NCBI GenBank assembly: GCA_040391135.1
Contig: JBEBYL010000008.1
Location: forward strand, 1-64,000
DNA length: 64,000 nt
Direction of reading: 5' to 3'
Source: G025836975 sp040391135
GTDB taxonomy: Bacteria; Pseudomonadota; Gammaproteobacteria; Burkholderiales; Burkholderiaceae_B
Shown here: one piece after another, positions 1-7,334 of the stretch
Layout of the letters: every line of letters begins with the position of its first letter
How positions within the stretch are numbered: position 1 is the stretch's first letter
Position numbers and translations under genes: made by a program
The notes under the pieces: model-generated
The model's database searches: none
The model's input: the letters and a program-made list of their open reading frames with translations, nothing else
What the model was told of the DNA's origin: nothing

Positions 1-55
1 AGCTCAGGCCTTCGGGCTTTAGCTTCTGACCATCCAACTTCTGGGGGTCAGTTCA
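1..55 (-). mobile_element. Possible terminus of an IS3-family-like insertion sequence, cut by the window edge
   Basis: Read on the minus strand, the sequence from position 55 leftwards begins TGAACTGACCCCCAGAAGTT. It resembles the TG...CA-bounded ends of IS150-type IS3-family elements, which often carry a run of C followed by AAGTTGG. No transposase is visible because only 55 bases are in the window. It abuts the 3' end of the glutathione transferase gene. The call rests on resemblance from memory, so it could equally be ordinary intergenic DNA. Confidence 0.3.
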
Positions 56-85
56 TGCAAGCCTGGCTTTTTTCACGTATTGGAA

Positions 86-700
86 TCAGCTTTGAGGAGG
101 CAATGTTGCAGTGAACGAAGGCCGCGTCTGCAGCTTTTCGTCAAGCCGTTGCAGGTTTCCGTATTTGGATCGCCAACTGAGCTCCGGGAAGCGCAAGTCC
201 AGATAACCCAGCGCACACCCGACGGCGACATCGGCCAAACTGAAATTGACCCCCATGCAGAAAGGCTGGTCGTCCAGGCTTTTATCCATGGAATCAAGCG
301 CTACGGTTATTTTGCCGTGCTGCCGGTCTATCCATTGCTGGCTGCGCAGCTCGGCCGGACGCTTGTTGATCTCAATATTGATGGCAACCGCGGCGTCGAG
401 AACGCCATCGGCGATGGCTTCCCAGCATTTGGTTGCCGCCCGGTCCCGGCCTTGCTGTGGAATAAGGCGGCCAACCGGCGAGAGCGTATCCAGGTATTCA
501 ACAATGACCCGGGAATCGAACAGACTGCCGTTATCGTCCATAAGCAGACAGGGCACTTTCCCCAAGGGATTGTGGACTTGTATTTGTGTATTTTCGGCCC
601 ACACATTCTCGAGTACGAATTCGTAATCGAGTTTTTTCTCGGCCATTACGACGCGCACTTTGCGAACGTAAGGACTAGTGAGCGAACCAATAAGTTTCAT
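86..700 (-). CDS. Glutathione S-transferase family protein
   Basis: A 204-residue cytosolic protein of normal GST length. The N-terminal thioredoxin-like domain (about 1-75) begins MKLIGSLTSPYVRKVRV, with Ser9 in the place of the catalytic serine/cysteine. It carries the cis-proline segment KVPCL and the glutathione-gamma-glutamyl contact FDSRVIVEYL. An all-helical C-terminal domain follows (about 85-200), with the N-cap-like FSLADVAVG. It probably conjugates glutathione to electrophiles or reduces mixed disulfides; the substrate cannot be read from sequence. It is divergent from purB across a 271-base spacer. No strong Shine-Dalgarno precedes the ATG, but the start fits the family N-terminus exactly. 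Confidence 0.9.
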   Translation of the reverse strand: MKLIGSLTSPYVRKVRVVMAEKKLDYEFVLENVWAENTQIQVHNPLGKVPCLLMDDNGSLFDSRVIVEYLDTLSPVGRLIPQQGRDRAATKCWEAIADGVLDAAVAINIEINKRPAELRSQQWIDRQHGKITVALDSMDKSLDDQPFCMGVNFSLADVAVGCALGYLDLRFPELSWRSKYGNLQRLDEKLQTRPSFTATLPPQS

Positions 701-971
701 GGCAAAGTTCGGAAGTTACAGGCAAAAAAAGTATAGCAGGATACCGTCGCGTATTCGGCGCGAATGGACGGACAAAACCTTCACCTAAGGGTATACCTAT
801 GCAATGTGTCGTTTATATGCTTATTCCGTCTCAGGGGTGTGACATTTCAGCGGAAGTCTAGTAATAGGGCGTGCCGCTGTCGCGCCAAAATTGTTCAGCT
901 TTTGTTCAGAATTATGGGGCGTAGGGCGTGGATGTTAGAATCCCGGCTGGATTTCATTTATATATATCGCA

Positions 972-2348
972 ATGCAAATAGCCCCGCAGTTAAGCCATCT
1001 TAATGCCTTGTCGCCTCTGGACGGACGCTATGCCGCCAAAGGACAGGTGCTACGTCACACCTTGTCCGAAGCGGCTTTCATGGCCCATCGAGTCGAAGTC
1101 GAGGTTGCTTGGCTAGTGGGCTTGTCGGAAGCCGGTCTGCCTGAACTGCAGCCTTTCTCCGCCGAATCCAAAGCCTTGCTGAAGAAGCTGGTCGACGATT
1201 TCTCGGAAGACGATGCCGCGCGCATCAAGGAAATTGAAAAGACCACCAATCATGATGTCAAGGCGGTCGAGTACTGGCTGAAAGACCGCGTGGCGGACAA
1301 CGCGCAACTGGCCGCCGCAGCCGAGTTCATTCATTTCGCCTGCACGTCCGAAGACATCAACAATACGTCCCATGCGCTGATGCTGACGCGCGCGCGTTCC
1401 GAGTTCATCGTGCCGCGCCTGACCGAGCTGTGCGAACACCTGAAGACGCTGGCGCGCCAGTTCGCCGACCAGCCCATGCTGTCGCGCACGCACGGCCAGC
1501 CGGCCAGCCCTACCACCCTGGGCAAGGAATTCGCCAATGTGGCGGCCCGCCTTGACCGCGCCATTGCCGCCGTCAAAGCCGTCCAGCCCCTGGCCAAGAT
1601 GAATGGCGCCACGGGCAACTACAACGCCCACATATCGGCGTATCCGGAAATCGACTGGCCGGCTTTCAGCGCCGGCGTGCTTGCCAGCCTGGGGCTGGAA
1701 CAAAACCCGTATTCCATACAGATCGAACCGCATGACTGGATGGCCGCCCTGTTCGATGCCGTGGCGCGTGCCAATACCATCATCCTGGACCTGAATCGAG
1801 ACATCTGGGGCTATATAGCGCTGGGCTACTTCAAGCAGCGCCTGAAGGACGGCGAGGTCGGTTCGTCCACCATGCCGCACAAGGTCAATCCCATCGATTT
1901 CGAGAACTCCGAAGGCAACCTGGGACTGGCCAACGCCGTCCTGCGGCACCTGTCCGAAAAGCTGCCCGTATCGCGCTGGCAGCGCGACCTGACCGACTCC
2001 ACCGTATTGCGCAATCTGGGCGTGGCCTTCGGCTACTGCGCCGTATCCTACGACGCCTGCCTGCGCGGCCTGCATAAGCTGGAGCTGAATGCGGCGGCCA
2101 TCGACGAGGACATCGACAACTGCTGGGAAGTCCTGGCCGAGCCTGTGCAGACGGTCATGCGGCGCTATGGCCTGCCTCAGCCCTACGAGCAACTGAAGGC
2201 GCTGACGCGCGGCAAAGGCATCAACCGCGAAGGGCTGGCCGAGTTCATCGGTGGCCTTGATTTGCCTGCGGAACCCAAAGCCCGCCTGCTGGCCATGACC
2301 CCGCGCAGCTACGTCGGCCTGGCCGCCGAATTGGCCAAGAAAATTTGA
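972..2348 (+). CDS. purB: Adenylosuccinate lyase
   Basis: A 458-residue enzyme of the fumarase/aspartase superfamily. It removes fumarate from SAICAR and from adenylosuccinate in purine synthesis. Visible family marks are the N-terminal LSPLDGRYA, the catalytic histidine region TSEDINNTSHAL, the TRTHGQPASPTTLGKE block and the mobile-loop signature SSTMPHKVNPIDFEN with its catalytic serine. The length matches the E. coli enzyme. The chosen ATG gives the usual N-terminus, although the AT-rich leader has no clear Shine-Dalgarno. A TTAGAAT element at 935-941 could be the -10 of its promoter, but no convincing -35 is seen. The rest of the 271-base upstream gap holds nothing I recognise. Confidence 0.97.
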   Translation: MQIAPQLSHLNALSPLDGRYAAKGQVLRHTLSEAAFMAHRVEVEVAWLVGLSEAGLPELQPFSAESKALLKKLVDDFSEDDAARIKEIEKTTNHDVKAVEYWLKDRVADNAQLAAAAEFIHFACTSEDINNTSHALMLTRARSEFIVPRLTELCEHLKTLARQFADQPMLSRTHGQPASPTTLGKEFANVAARLDRAIAAVKAVQPLAKMNGATGNYNAHISAYPEIDWPAFSAGVLASLGLEQNPYSIQIEPHDWMAALFDAVARANTIILDLNRDIWGYIALGYFKQRLKDGEVGSSTMPHKVNPIDFENSEGNLGLANAVLRHLSEKLPVSRWQRDLTDSTVLRNLGVAFGYCAVSYDACLRGLHKLELNAAAIDEDIDNCWEVLAEPVQTVMRRYGLPQPYEQLKALTRGKGINREGLAEFIGGLDLPAEPKARLLAMTPRSYVGLAAELAKKI

Positions 2349-2364
2349 TTACGCTTGTGTCGAT

Positions 2365-2400
2365 GGGCACACAACAGGTGCCCTGATTATTGCGTTTTTT
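2365..2400 (+). terminator. Probable terminator of purB
   Basis: The stem GGGCAC (2365-2370) pairs with GTGCCC (2378-2383). A T-rich run starts about ten bases later, so it is an imperfect intrinsic terminator. Confidence 0.35.
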
Positions 2401-2411
2401 GTATTTTTTTC

Positions 2412-2441
2412 TTGTCGCGGAAGCCGTTTTCGAGTTAGAAT
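2412..2441 (+). promoter_or_regulatory. Sigma-70-type promoter for tRNA-Lys
   Basis: TTGTCG (2412-2417) and TAGAAT (2436-2441) are separated by 18 bases. Initiation would fall about 11 bases before the mature tRNA 5' end, as expected for a tRNA gene. Confidence 0.5.
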
Positions 2442-2459
2442 CTTTTTCTTTGCAGCGAT

Positions 2460-2535
2460 GGGCTGTTAGCTCAGTTGGTAGAGCAGCGGACTCTTAATCC
2501 GTAGGTCGACAGTTCGAGCCTGTCACAGCCCACCA
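2460..2535 (+). tRNA. tRNA-Lys (anticodon CUU)
   Basis: A 76-base cloverleaf. The acceptor stem GGGCTGT pairs with ACAGCCC and is followed by discriminator A and an encoded CCA. The D-loop contains AGCTCAGTTGGTAGAGC. The anticodon stem is GCGGA/TCCGT with loop CTCTTAA, giving anticodon CTT for AAG codons. The T-arm is CTGTC-GTTCGAG-type with TTCGAGC. All stems pair and it ends in CCA. Confidence 0.97.
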
Positions 2536-2553
2536 GTAATATCAAACACTTAG

Positions 2554-2579
2554 GCCAATTCTTCGGAGTTGGCTTTTTT
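2554..2579 (+). terminator. Intrinsic terminator of tRNA-Lys
   Basis: The arms GCCAATTC (2554-2561) and GAGTTGGC (2566-2573) enclose a TTCG tetraloop and pair with a single wobble. Six T residues follow directly. Confidence 0.88.
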
Positions 2580-2620
2580 GTTTTTGAGGCTTTTCCGGCA
2601 TGCCGCCCGGCAGTCCAGGC

Positions 2621-2842
2621 CTATTCAGCTATTTGATCGAAGCTTACCGAGGCGGGATCAATGCCACCGTTGCGAAGACGAGCATCGATATCCTCTTGGG
2701 CACCCTGCGGTCCATCCATGGCCGGCAAATCGAGCTTACCGGCCAGCGCCATCTTGGCCTGTTCCAGGCTTGTAATAGAGCCATCCAGAAGCGCGACTCC
2801 TTCATCGCCATCGGTCTGCCGAAACTGAACTTGCGTTTTCAT
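2621..2842 (-). CDS. Small hypothetical protein, 73 aa
   Basis: Not recognised. The ATG at 2842 is chosen over one twelve codons upstream because it is preceded at good spacing by AAGGAGACGCA. The protein starts MKTQVQFRQTDGDEGVALLDG and is acidic and soluble, with no cysteine, signal peptide or membrane segment. Its last third is a short helical stretch rich in Asp and Ile (EDIDARLRNGGIDPASVSFDQ). It is convergent with tRNA-Lys and divergent from the gene at 2987. The strong ribosome site supports a real gene. Confidence 0.6.
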   Translation of the reverse strand: MKTQVQFRQTDGDEGVALLDGSITSLEQAKMALAGKLDLPAMDGPQGAQEDIDARLRNGGIDPASVSFDQIAE

Positions 2843-2986
2843 TGCGTCTCCTTGTGTTGATCTGTACATGGTGGGCAAGCCAGCAAGTCCGATGCCGGTT
2901 AATTTTCATAGAGATGATGAAAGGATGCCGCATGGCGCCATGCAGGCACGCCATATGCTTGACCCAATGATTCCTAGGAGTCAGCC

Positions 2987-3391
2987 ATGACGGATATAAA
3001 CGACTTGCAAGAGGCCATGCGCGCTTGGCGAATGGCGTTCACGGCGATGTCGGGCTATTTCAAAAACAACGACACACTCGACCCGGCTTGCCTGAAGCGT
3101 TGGACGGAACTGGAAGCAGCGCAGAATGAAGCCCATGCCGAGATGGAGCGTTTGGTGCAGTCCTGCCGTAGCCAAGGTCGAAATGGAGCGGTAAAGAAGA
3201 ATGCGTTTGAATATAAAGGACGTACCGTAGAGATTGTTTCCACGGACCTGGCCGGTGGAGGCCATGGCTTTGGCCTGAAGATTGACGGCGCCGCCATCAA
3301 TCGAGGCGGCTATGACCCATCTAAATCAGCGGGCGAGGCGATTGAAGAAGGCGTGCGCTGGGCGAAGGAATACATCGACTCGTTGCCTTGA
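2987..3391 (+). CDS. Hypothetical protein, 134 aa
   Basis: Not recognised. It is a soluble protein with a helical N-terminal half containing WTELEAAQNEAHAEMERLVQ (about 40-60), which could form a short coiled coil. The second half looks like a small beta domain (FEYKGRTVEIVSTDLAGGGHG, then GLKIDGAAINRGGY) and ends in a helix. There is no signal peptide. CTAGGAGTCAGCC precedes the ATG and gives a reasonable ribosome site. It stands alone, between a divergent small gene and a convergent small-gene pair. It may be single-stranded or nucleotide binding, but nothing in the sequence decides that. Confidence 0.6.
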   Translation: MTDINDLQEAMRAWRMAFTAMSGYFKNNDTLDPACLKRWTELEAAQNEAHAEMERLVQSCRSQGRNGAVKKNAFEYKGRTVEIVSTDLAGGGHGFGLKIDGAAINRGGYDPSKSAGEAIEEGVRWAKEYIDSLP

Positions 3392-3528
3392 CTCATCCTC
3401 AAGCTGGGCCGGCAATGCGGCCCCAGGCGATCTGGCCAATCGAGCGAAGGAAGTATCCGCATTCGTGCACTACGCCAAGGCGGCGATTGGGCGCATTTGT
3501 TCGGCCAACCATTTGGAGCATTGGAATC

Positions 3529-3738
3529 CTAGGACGATGGCGGCGTACTGTCGTCTTGCCATTTAATCTTCATGTCACGGACCAGGTCCTGGGCGATGCG
3601 CAATACCTCTTGCTTGGGCGGATCGTTTTCGTTTTCCATCAGTGCGAAAAGCGAATCCACGGCCTGCAATATGGCTCTGACATTGCCCCAATGCGCTTTT
3701 TGGATCTGGCTATATTCGAATAGTTCTTTATCGGTCAA
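3529..3738 (-). CDS. Small hypothetical protein, 69 aa (TTG start proposed)
   Basis: Not recognised. A TTG start at 3738 is proposed because AAGGAG lies ten bases upstream. An ATG at 3771 would give 80 residues but has no ribosome site. The product (LTDKELFEYSQIQKAHWGNV...) is a charged, mainly helical soluble protein with no motif I can name. It lies 39 bases downstream of the small membrane protein at 3778-3981 on the same strand, so the two are probably co-transcribed. Confidence 0.5.
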   Translation of the reverse strand: MTDKELFEYSQIQKAHWGNVRAILQAVDSLFALMENENDPPKQEVLRIAQDLVRDMKIKWQDDSTPPSS

Positions 3739-3777
3739 GGGTCTTGGTCTCCTTAAGCGCTTCTCGCGCATGCCGAG

Positions 3778-3981
3778 TTATTTGCTCTGGCTCTTTAGCA
3801 TCGGCCACGCAGCAAAGGCAAACACCCATAACGCGATCAGGTTCACCATCGGAATAAAGGCCAGGATTACCCAGGCCCGGTTGTAGCCCGCTTTTCCTAG
3901 AATCACCGCGGCGGGTATGCCAATCAGTACAAGGTAGCCCGCCAGTGAAAAAAGCATGCCGGAGCCATTCATCATTCCCAT
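3778..3981 (-). CDS. Small two-helix membrane protein, 67 aa
   Basis: Two hydrophobic helices are evident: about residues 9-28 (MLFSLAGYLVLIGIPAAVIL) and 38-58 (VILAFIPMVNLIALWVFAFA). They are joined by a short KAGYNRAW turn. The second helix, with its IPMVNLIALWVFAF pattern, resembles the small inner-membrane proteins related to the N-terminal segment of phospholipase D/nuclease-type or DUF805-like proteins. Its function is unknown. AAGGGGTAAGCA precedes the ATG and supports this start. It leads a probable two-gene unit with the 69-residue protein downstream. Confidence 0.6.
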   Translation of the reverse strand: MGMMNGSGMLFSLAGYLVLIGIPAAVILGKAGYNRAWVILAFIPMVNLIALWVFAFAAWPMLKSQSK

Positions 3982-4174
3982 TGCTTACCCCTTCAGGTCC
4001 CATTCAATGATCACGTCATTAAAGCATTAGTGTGCCTGCTCTTAATAGATGGCTGCGGGAAAACGCTAGGAAGCGGTGGTGATTTGAACGCGGATGGGCA
4101 CACTCTTTGCTATATGAGGCAGCGCTCTATCTTGGATTGTCCCGGAACGAGTACTTCTCAAAGGAGAGTCATGT

Positions 4175-5071
4175 ATGTTTGCTCATAACAAGCGCTTGCA
4201 GTACACCGTCAGGGTGGAGGAGACCAACCCGGGCTTGGCTAATTTATTGCTGGAGCAATTCGGCGGTCCTCAAGGCGAGCTCGCCGCCGCCTGTCGCTAT
4301 TTCACCCAATATATCGGGGAAGACGACCCCGGGCGCAAGGATATGCTCATTGATATCGCCACCGAGGAGCTCAGCCACCTGGAAATCATTGGGCATTTGG
4401 TGGCCATGCTTAATAAGGGGGCCAAGGGAGAGCTGGCCGAGGCGGTCGATAACGAGGCGGAGCTCTACCAAAAATTGCACGGCGCCGGCAATGATTCGCA
4501 CGTCACTCAAGTTTTGTATGGCGGAGGACCCGCTTTGACCAATTCCGGCGGCCAGCTGTGGACTGCGGGCTATATCGACTCCATCGGCGAGCCTACCGCG
4601 GATCTGCGTTCGAACATCGCTGCGGAAGCAAGGGCGAAAATCATCTACGAGCGTCTTATCAATGTCACGGACGACCCTGGAGTAAAAGATGCTCTGATTT
4701 TTTTGATGACTCGGGAAGCGGCACACCTGAAGTCGTTTGAAAAGGCCTTGTATTCGATTTCACCGAACTTTCCTCCCGGAAAGCTGCCGCCCGACCCGGA
4801 ATTTTCCGATACTTATTTCAATCTATCCCAAGGGGAGGGCGAGATGGAGGGGCCATGGAACAGCGAGGCCAATTTCAGGCGAGTCGACAAATGGGATGAG
4901 ATGTCGGCAGTGGATGGAGGCGACGGATCTGCATCGGTAAATTTGGCCGAGAAGGAGGCACAAGTGGTAAAAGCCATGGCCGTCAGAACAGCCTCGGATC
5001 CGATGTCCGACCCGGTAACAGGAGCTGAACTTGGCAGCGGTGAAGATTTTGATGATGACGCGTTACTTTGA
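4175..5071 (+). CDS. Manganese catalase (dimanganese, non-haem)
   Basis: A 298-residue ferritin-fold protein that disproportionates hydrogen peroxide at a di-manganese centre. The ligand set expected from Lactobacillus and Thermus enzymes is visible: Glu35 (GPQGELAA), Glu65 and His68 (EELSHLE), Glu151 (AAEARAKIIYE) and His184 (REAAHLKSF). The acidic tail after about 245 matches the long flexible C-terminus of this family. AAAGGAGAG before the ATG fixes the start. A TTGAAC/TATATG pair at 4084-4116 could be a weak promoter; the remaining upstream 170 bases show nothing clear. It is monocistronic in appearance and flanked by small unknown genes. Confidence 0.92.
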   Translation: MFAHNKRLQYTVRVEETNPGLANLLLEQFGGPQGELAAACRYFTQYIGEDDPGRKDMLIDIATEELSHLEIIGHLVAMLNKGAKGELAEAVDNEAELYQKLHGAGNDSHVTQVLYGGGPALTNSGGQLWTAGYIDSIGEPTADLRSNIAAEARAKIIYERLINVTDDPGVKDALIFLMTREAAHLKSFEKALYSISPNFPPGKLPPDPEFSDTYFNLSQGEGEMEGPWNSEANFRRVDKWDEMSAVDGGDGSASVNLAEKEAQVVKAMAVRTASDPMSDPVTGAELGSGEDFDDDALL

Positions 5072-5149
5072 CTCCAGCCAGTGGACGGCGCTTGCAGAAT
5101 AACAAGACGCTATGGTTTTGATCCCGCATGGCCTCGGATACCAAGGCTG

Positions 5150-5344
5150 TCAGTTGCCCAGCTCTATTCCCCGATCCAGCGGTCCGGCCTTGGGCTGGCC
5201 GCTTTTCTTTTTGTTGGGTGATGCATCTTCCCGCTCGGGACGTAGATGGTTCTTGGCGGCATTGTTTCGTGTATCGTTTTGCGGCTTCTGCCTGCCTGCA
5301 AGCGAAATATCTGTATCGCCCGGCTCGATTTTGGCTTGAGTCAT
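5150..5344 (-). CDS. Small hydrophilic hypothetical protein, 64 aa
   Basis: Not recognised. The ATG at 5344 is preceded by GAAGGAGCACAC, a good ribosome site. The product (MTQAKIEPGDTDISLAGRQK...) is highly charged, rich in Lys, Arg, Asn and Pro, and probably disordered. It has no cysteine, signal or membrane segment. It is convergent with the manganese catalase and divergent from the lipoprotein at 5509. It could be a small stress-related or nucleic-acid-associated protein, but that is speculation from composition only. Confidence 0.5.
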   Translation of the reverse strand: MTQAKIEPGDTDISLAGRQKPQNDTRNNAAKNHLRPEREDASPNKKKSGQPKAGPLDRGIELGN

Positions 5345-5508
5345 GTGTGCTCCTTCAGTGGGTTCGATTGCGGCGGAAGGAGCAATTTCCATGCCGAGGC
5401 TGGCTCATACGGCCCAGGAATTACCGTGACCTATTCTGTTACGTCCGCTCATACGGGCGTTGCAGAGGCGCCCTACAATCAGTTCGTTAATCACTTTCTC
5501 GTTGAACC

Positions 5509-5700
5509 ATGAAAATTCTGATAACGATAGTGGGTATTGCCTTGCTTGCCGGCTGCTCGGTCCGCACGCCCGGCGCTTCAGTGTCCATCGGCACCGGCTG
5601 GGGCTATGATGATGGCTACTATCGCAGCGGCTACTATCACGACCATCGCGACGAGGGATATTTCTGTCCGCCGGGACAGGCAAAGAAAGGCCGGTGCTAG
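5509..5700 (+). CDS. Small lipoprotein, 63 aa
   Basis: A lipoprotein signal is clear: MKILITIVGIALLAGCS, with lipobox LAGC and modified Cys16. The mature part is about 48 residues. It is rich in Gly and Tyr (GWGYDDGYYRSGYYHDHRDEGY) and ends in a two-cysteine segment FCPPGQAKKGRC. Its role in the envelope is unknown. It lies 83 bases before the YgiW-like exported protein, so the two may share a transcript. Confidence 0.7.
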   Translation: MKILITIVGIALLAGCSVRTPGASVSIGTGWGYDDGYYRSGYYHDHRDEGYFCPPGQAKKGRC

Positions 5701-5783
5701 CATCCGCTGCTAGGCTCTGAAAGCCTGCAGGTCCGCTCGGCGGCCTGCCTGCCGGCTGTTATTCATCCATCCCAGGAGATCGT

Positions 5784-6149
5784 ATGTCCGCACGTTCCAA
5801 TGTATTGAGTCTGTTGGCGCCGGCCATGCTGGCCGGTGTTTTTGCCTTGCCCGCGTATGCGCAATATTCGGGGCCCTCGACCATTAAAGAAGGCACGGTT
5901 GCGGGGATACTCGCGAACCCTGTGGATGACCAGGCTGTGCAGTTGCAGGGCCATCTGCTGCGGCGAACCGCCAGCGACAAATACATTTTTTCGGACGGTA
6001 CAGGCGAGATTGTCGCGGAGATCAAAGATAAACGCTTTCCCGCTCAGGCTGTGGATGAAAAAACAAAAGTCGAGCTTGTTGGCGAGGTTGACACCGGACT
6101 GACCCGCCCGCCTGAAATCGAAGTGGATTCCATGCGGGTGGTCCAATAG
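5784..6149 (+). CDS. YgiW/YdeI-family periplasmic OB-fold protein
   Basis: A 121-residue exported protein with a signal peptide cleaved after AYA (about residue 26). The mature part has the pattern of the BOF (bacterial OB-fold, DUF388) family: TVAGILANPVDDQAVQLQGHLL, then KYIFSDGTGEIVAEI and VELVGEVD, ending IEVDSMRVV. E. coli YgiW and YdeI are linked to stress tolerance, including peroxide and antimicrobial peptides; that role here is inference. CCCAGGAGATCGT precedes the ATG. The nearby manganese catalase makes an oxidative-stress context plausible. Confidence 0.85.
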   Translation: MSARSNVLSLLAPAMLAGVFALPAYAQYSGPSTIKEGTVAGILANPVDDQAVQLQGHLLRRTASDKYIFSDGTGEIVAEIKDKRFPAQAVDEKTKVELVGEVDTGLTRPPEIEVDSMRVVQ

Positions 6150-6225
6150 CCTGCGTCTGTGCATGGCCCGAATCGAATTTGCCGCCCTGCAAGGCTTTTT
6201 TGCCTGGCGTGTACCGGGTACTGAC

Positions 6226-6342
6226 CTAGGGGCGATTTCTATTCTGCATCAGCTTTTGCTCCCGCCATTGCAGGCAAGCGGAGATGCTGATTACGAGCGT
6301 GCCCAGGGCACACAGAAGCAGGGGGATGCTGGCCGAACTCAT
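6226..6342 (-). CDS. 38-codon small membrane protein
   Basis: A short ORF with an almost ideal start: GGAAGGAGCGCGT directly before the ATG at 6342. It encodes MSSASIPLLLCALGTLVISI and then SACLQWREQKLMQNRNRP. One hydrophobic helix (about residues 6-24) is followed by a basic cytoplasmic-looking tail. It is divergent from the TetR regulator, whose operator lies about 115 bases away, so it could be a regulated partner. It is not a family I recognise. The ribosome site, clean helix and positive-inside tail argue against chance. Confidence 0.5.
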   Translation of the reverse strand: MSSASIPLLLCALGTLVISISACLQWREQKLMQNRNRP

Positions 6343-6434
6343 ACGCGCTCCTTCCAAGATACAAGATACGATGGCTACTAAAGTTTAGAGACCTTTGGTA
6401 GCAAGAATTGTTCCCGATTGCCTATAGAAACTCC

Positions 6435-6481
6435 TTGACCATCCACTTCTTGGAAGATTAATATGATAGTCGTCATATTAA
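6435..6481 (+). promoter_or_regulatory. tetR promoter with perfect inverted-repeat operator
   Basis: TTGACC (6435-6440) is followed after 17 bases by TTAATA (6458-6463). The -10 lies inside a perfect inverted repeat: TTAATATGA (6458-6466), spacer TAGTCG, TCATATTAA (6473-6481). The repeat ends 12 bases before the regulator's ATG. A TetR-type dimer bound here would block polymerase, so autoregulation is expected. Confidence 0.75.
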
Positions 6482-6493
6482 AAGCCAGCCGCC

Positions 6494-7111
6494 ATGGACG
6501 CAAAATACAGCCGTAAAGAGGCCACCCACAGACGCATCGTCGAAGTCGCCGCCCGGGCCATACGGCGGGGCGGCTATGGCGGCGTGGGCGTTGCCGACAT
6601 CATGAAAGAGGCCGGCCTGACGCATGGCGGCTTCTATGCGCACTTCCCATCGCGCGACGCGATGCTGGCCGAGGCGGTCGAATATGCGGGGGAACAGGTT
6701 TTGCAGTTGTATGCCGAGCGGACCAAGGAATTGCGCGAACAAGGCGCAAGTCCATTTCGTGCCTTGGTCGAAAGCTATTTATCCGAGCGGCACCTTGATG
6801 CCCTGGAAAACGGCTGCCCGATTGCGGCCCTGGCCTCCGACATGCCCCGGCAGGCGCCGGAGGTCCAGGCGGCTTCGCGGGAACGCGTGCACATCATGTT
6901 CAATGTGGTCAAGCGGGTGTTGCCCGATCATGTCGATCCCGACCAGTCCGCGGTGATTGCCAGCACCCTGGTGGGGACGCTGTCCTTGGCCCGCGCTTTG
7001 GGCACTGGGCCGGAAAGCAAGGCGCTGCTGGCGCATAGCCGTGACGCTCTGTTGGCACGGTACGACAAGCCGGGCAATTCAATCGCCGATGATGACGGAT
7101 CAGATATTTAA
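6494..7111 (+). CDS. TetR/AcrR family transcriptional regulator
   Basis: A 205-residue regulator. The N-terminal helix-turn-helix domain (about 10-57) shows the family pattern RRIVEVAARAIRRGGYGG, then GVADIMKEAGLTHGGFYAHF and the SRDAML stretch. The C-terminal ligand domain has GCPIAALASDM, typical of the LmrA/YxaF-like subgroup often regulating efflux or detoxification genes. A perfect 9+6+9 palindrome sits on its own promoter. The only divergent neighbour is a 38-codon membrane ORF. Its ligand and other targets are unknown. Confidence 0.92.
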   Translation: MDAKYSRKEATHRRIVEVAARAIRRGGYGGVGVADIMKEAGLTHGGFYAHFPSRDAMLAEAVEYAGEQVLQLYAERTKELREQGASPFRALVESYLSERHLDALENGCPIAALASDMPRQAPEVQAASRERVHIMFNVVKRVLPDHVDPDQSAVIASTLVGTLSLARALGTGPESKALLAHSRDALLARYDKPGNSIADDDGSDI

Positions 7112-7205
7112 CAGGCGGCTCGTTGCGTCACCTGCATGCGCCACAAGGCGGAACCGACCGTTTATCTAAGCCAGCCGCGCAGGGCGGTGGCTTGACGTCT
7201 TTGGA

Positions 7206-7239
7206 CTGGGCCACCAAGCCGGCCGGCTTGGTGGCCCAG
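7206..7239. repeat. 34-bp perfect palindrome between tetR and nrdJ
   Basis: The two 17-base arms, CTGGGCCACCAAGCCGG and its exact reverse complement, meet without a spacer. No T-run follows on either strand, so it is not a classical intrinsic terminator. It would extrude as a cruciform or form a very stable RNA hairpin. The rest of the 335-base region 7112-7446 holds only the promoter described next. Confidence 0.85.
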
Positions 7240-7334
7240 GCGCGTTTGCAGTACGATTTTATGGATGACTTGCATGGGCGGGAAGGGCATCGCCCCGCAT
7301 GTATCTGGATGGCGTTACGCCTGCTGAGCCAGTC

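Noticed and set aside
799..861. A 20-codon ORF with AAGGGTATACCT before its ATG, upstream of purB
   Set aside because: It could be a leader peptide, but length and sequence give no support beyond a mediocre ribosome site.
1113..2192. A 359-codon open frame antisense to purB
   Set aside because: Shadow of purB; no start signal or family.
5392..5430. A 12-codon plus-strand ORF behind GAAGGAGCAATTTCC
   Set aside because: Too short to support, with no hydrophobic or coding signal.
6163..6381. A 72-codon plus-strand ORF after the YgiW-like gene
   Set aside because: No ribosome site and low-quality composition. The opposite strand holds a better small ORF.
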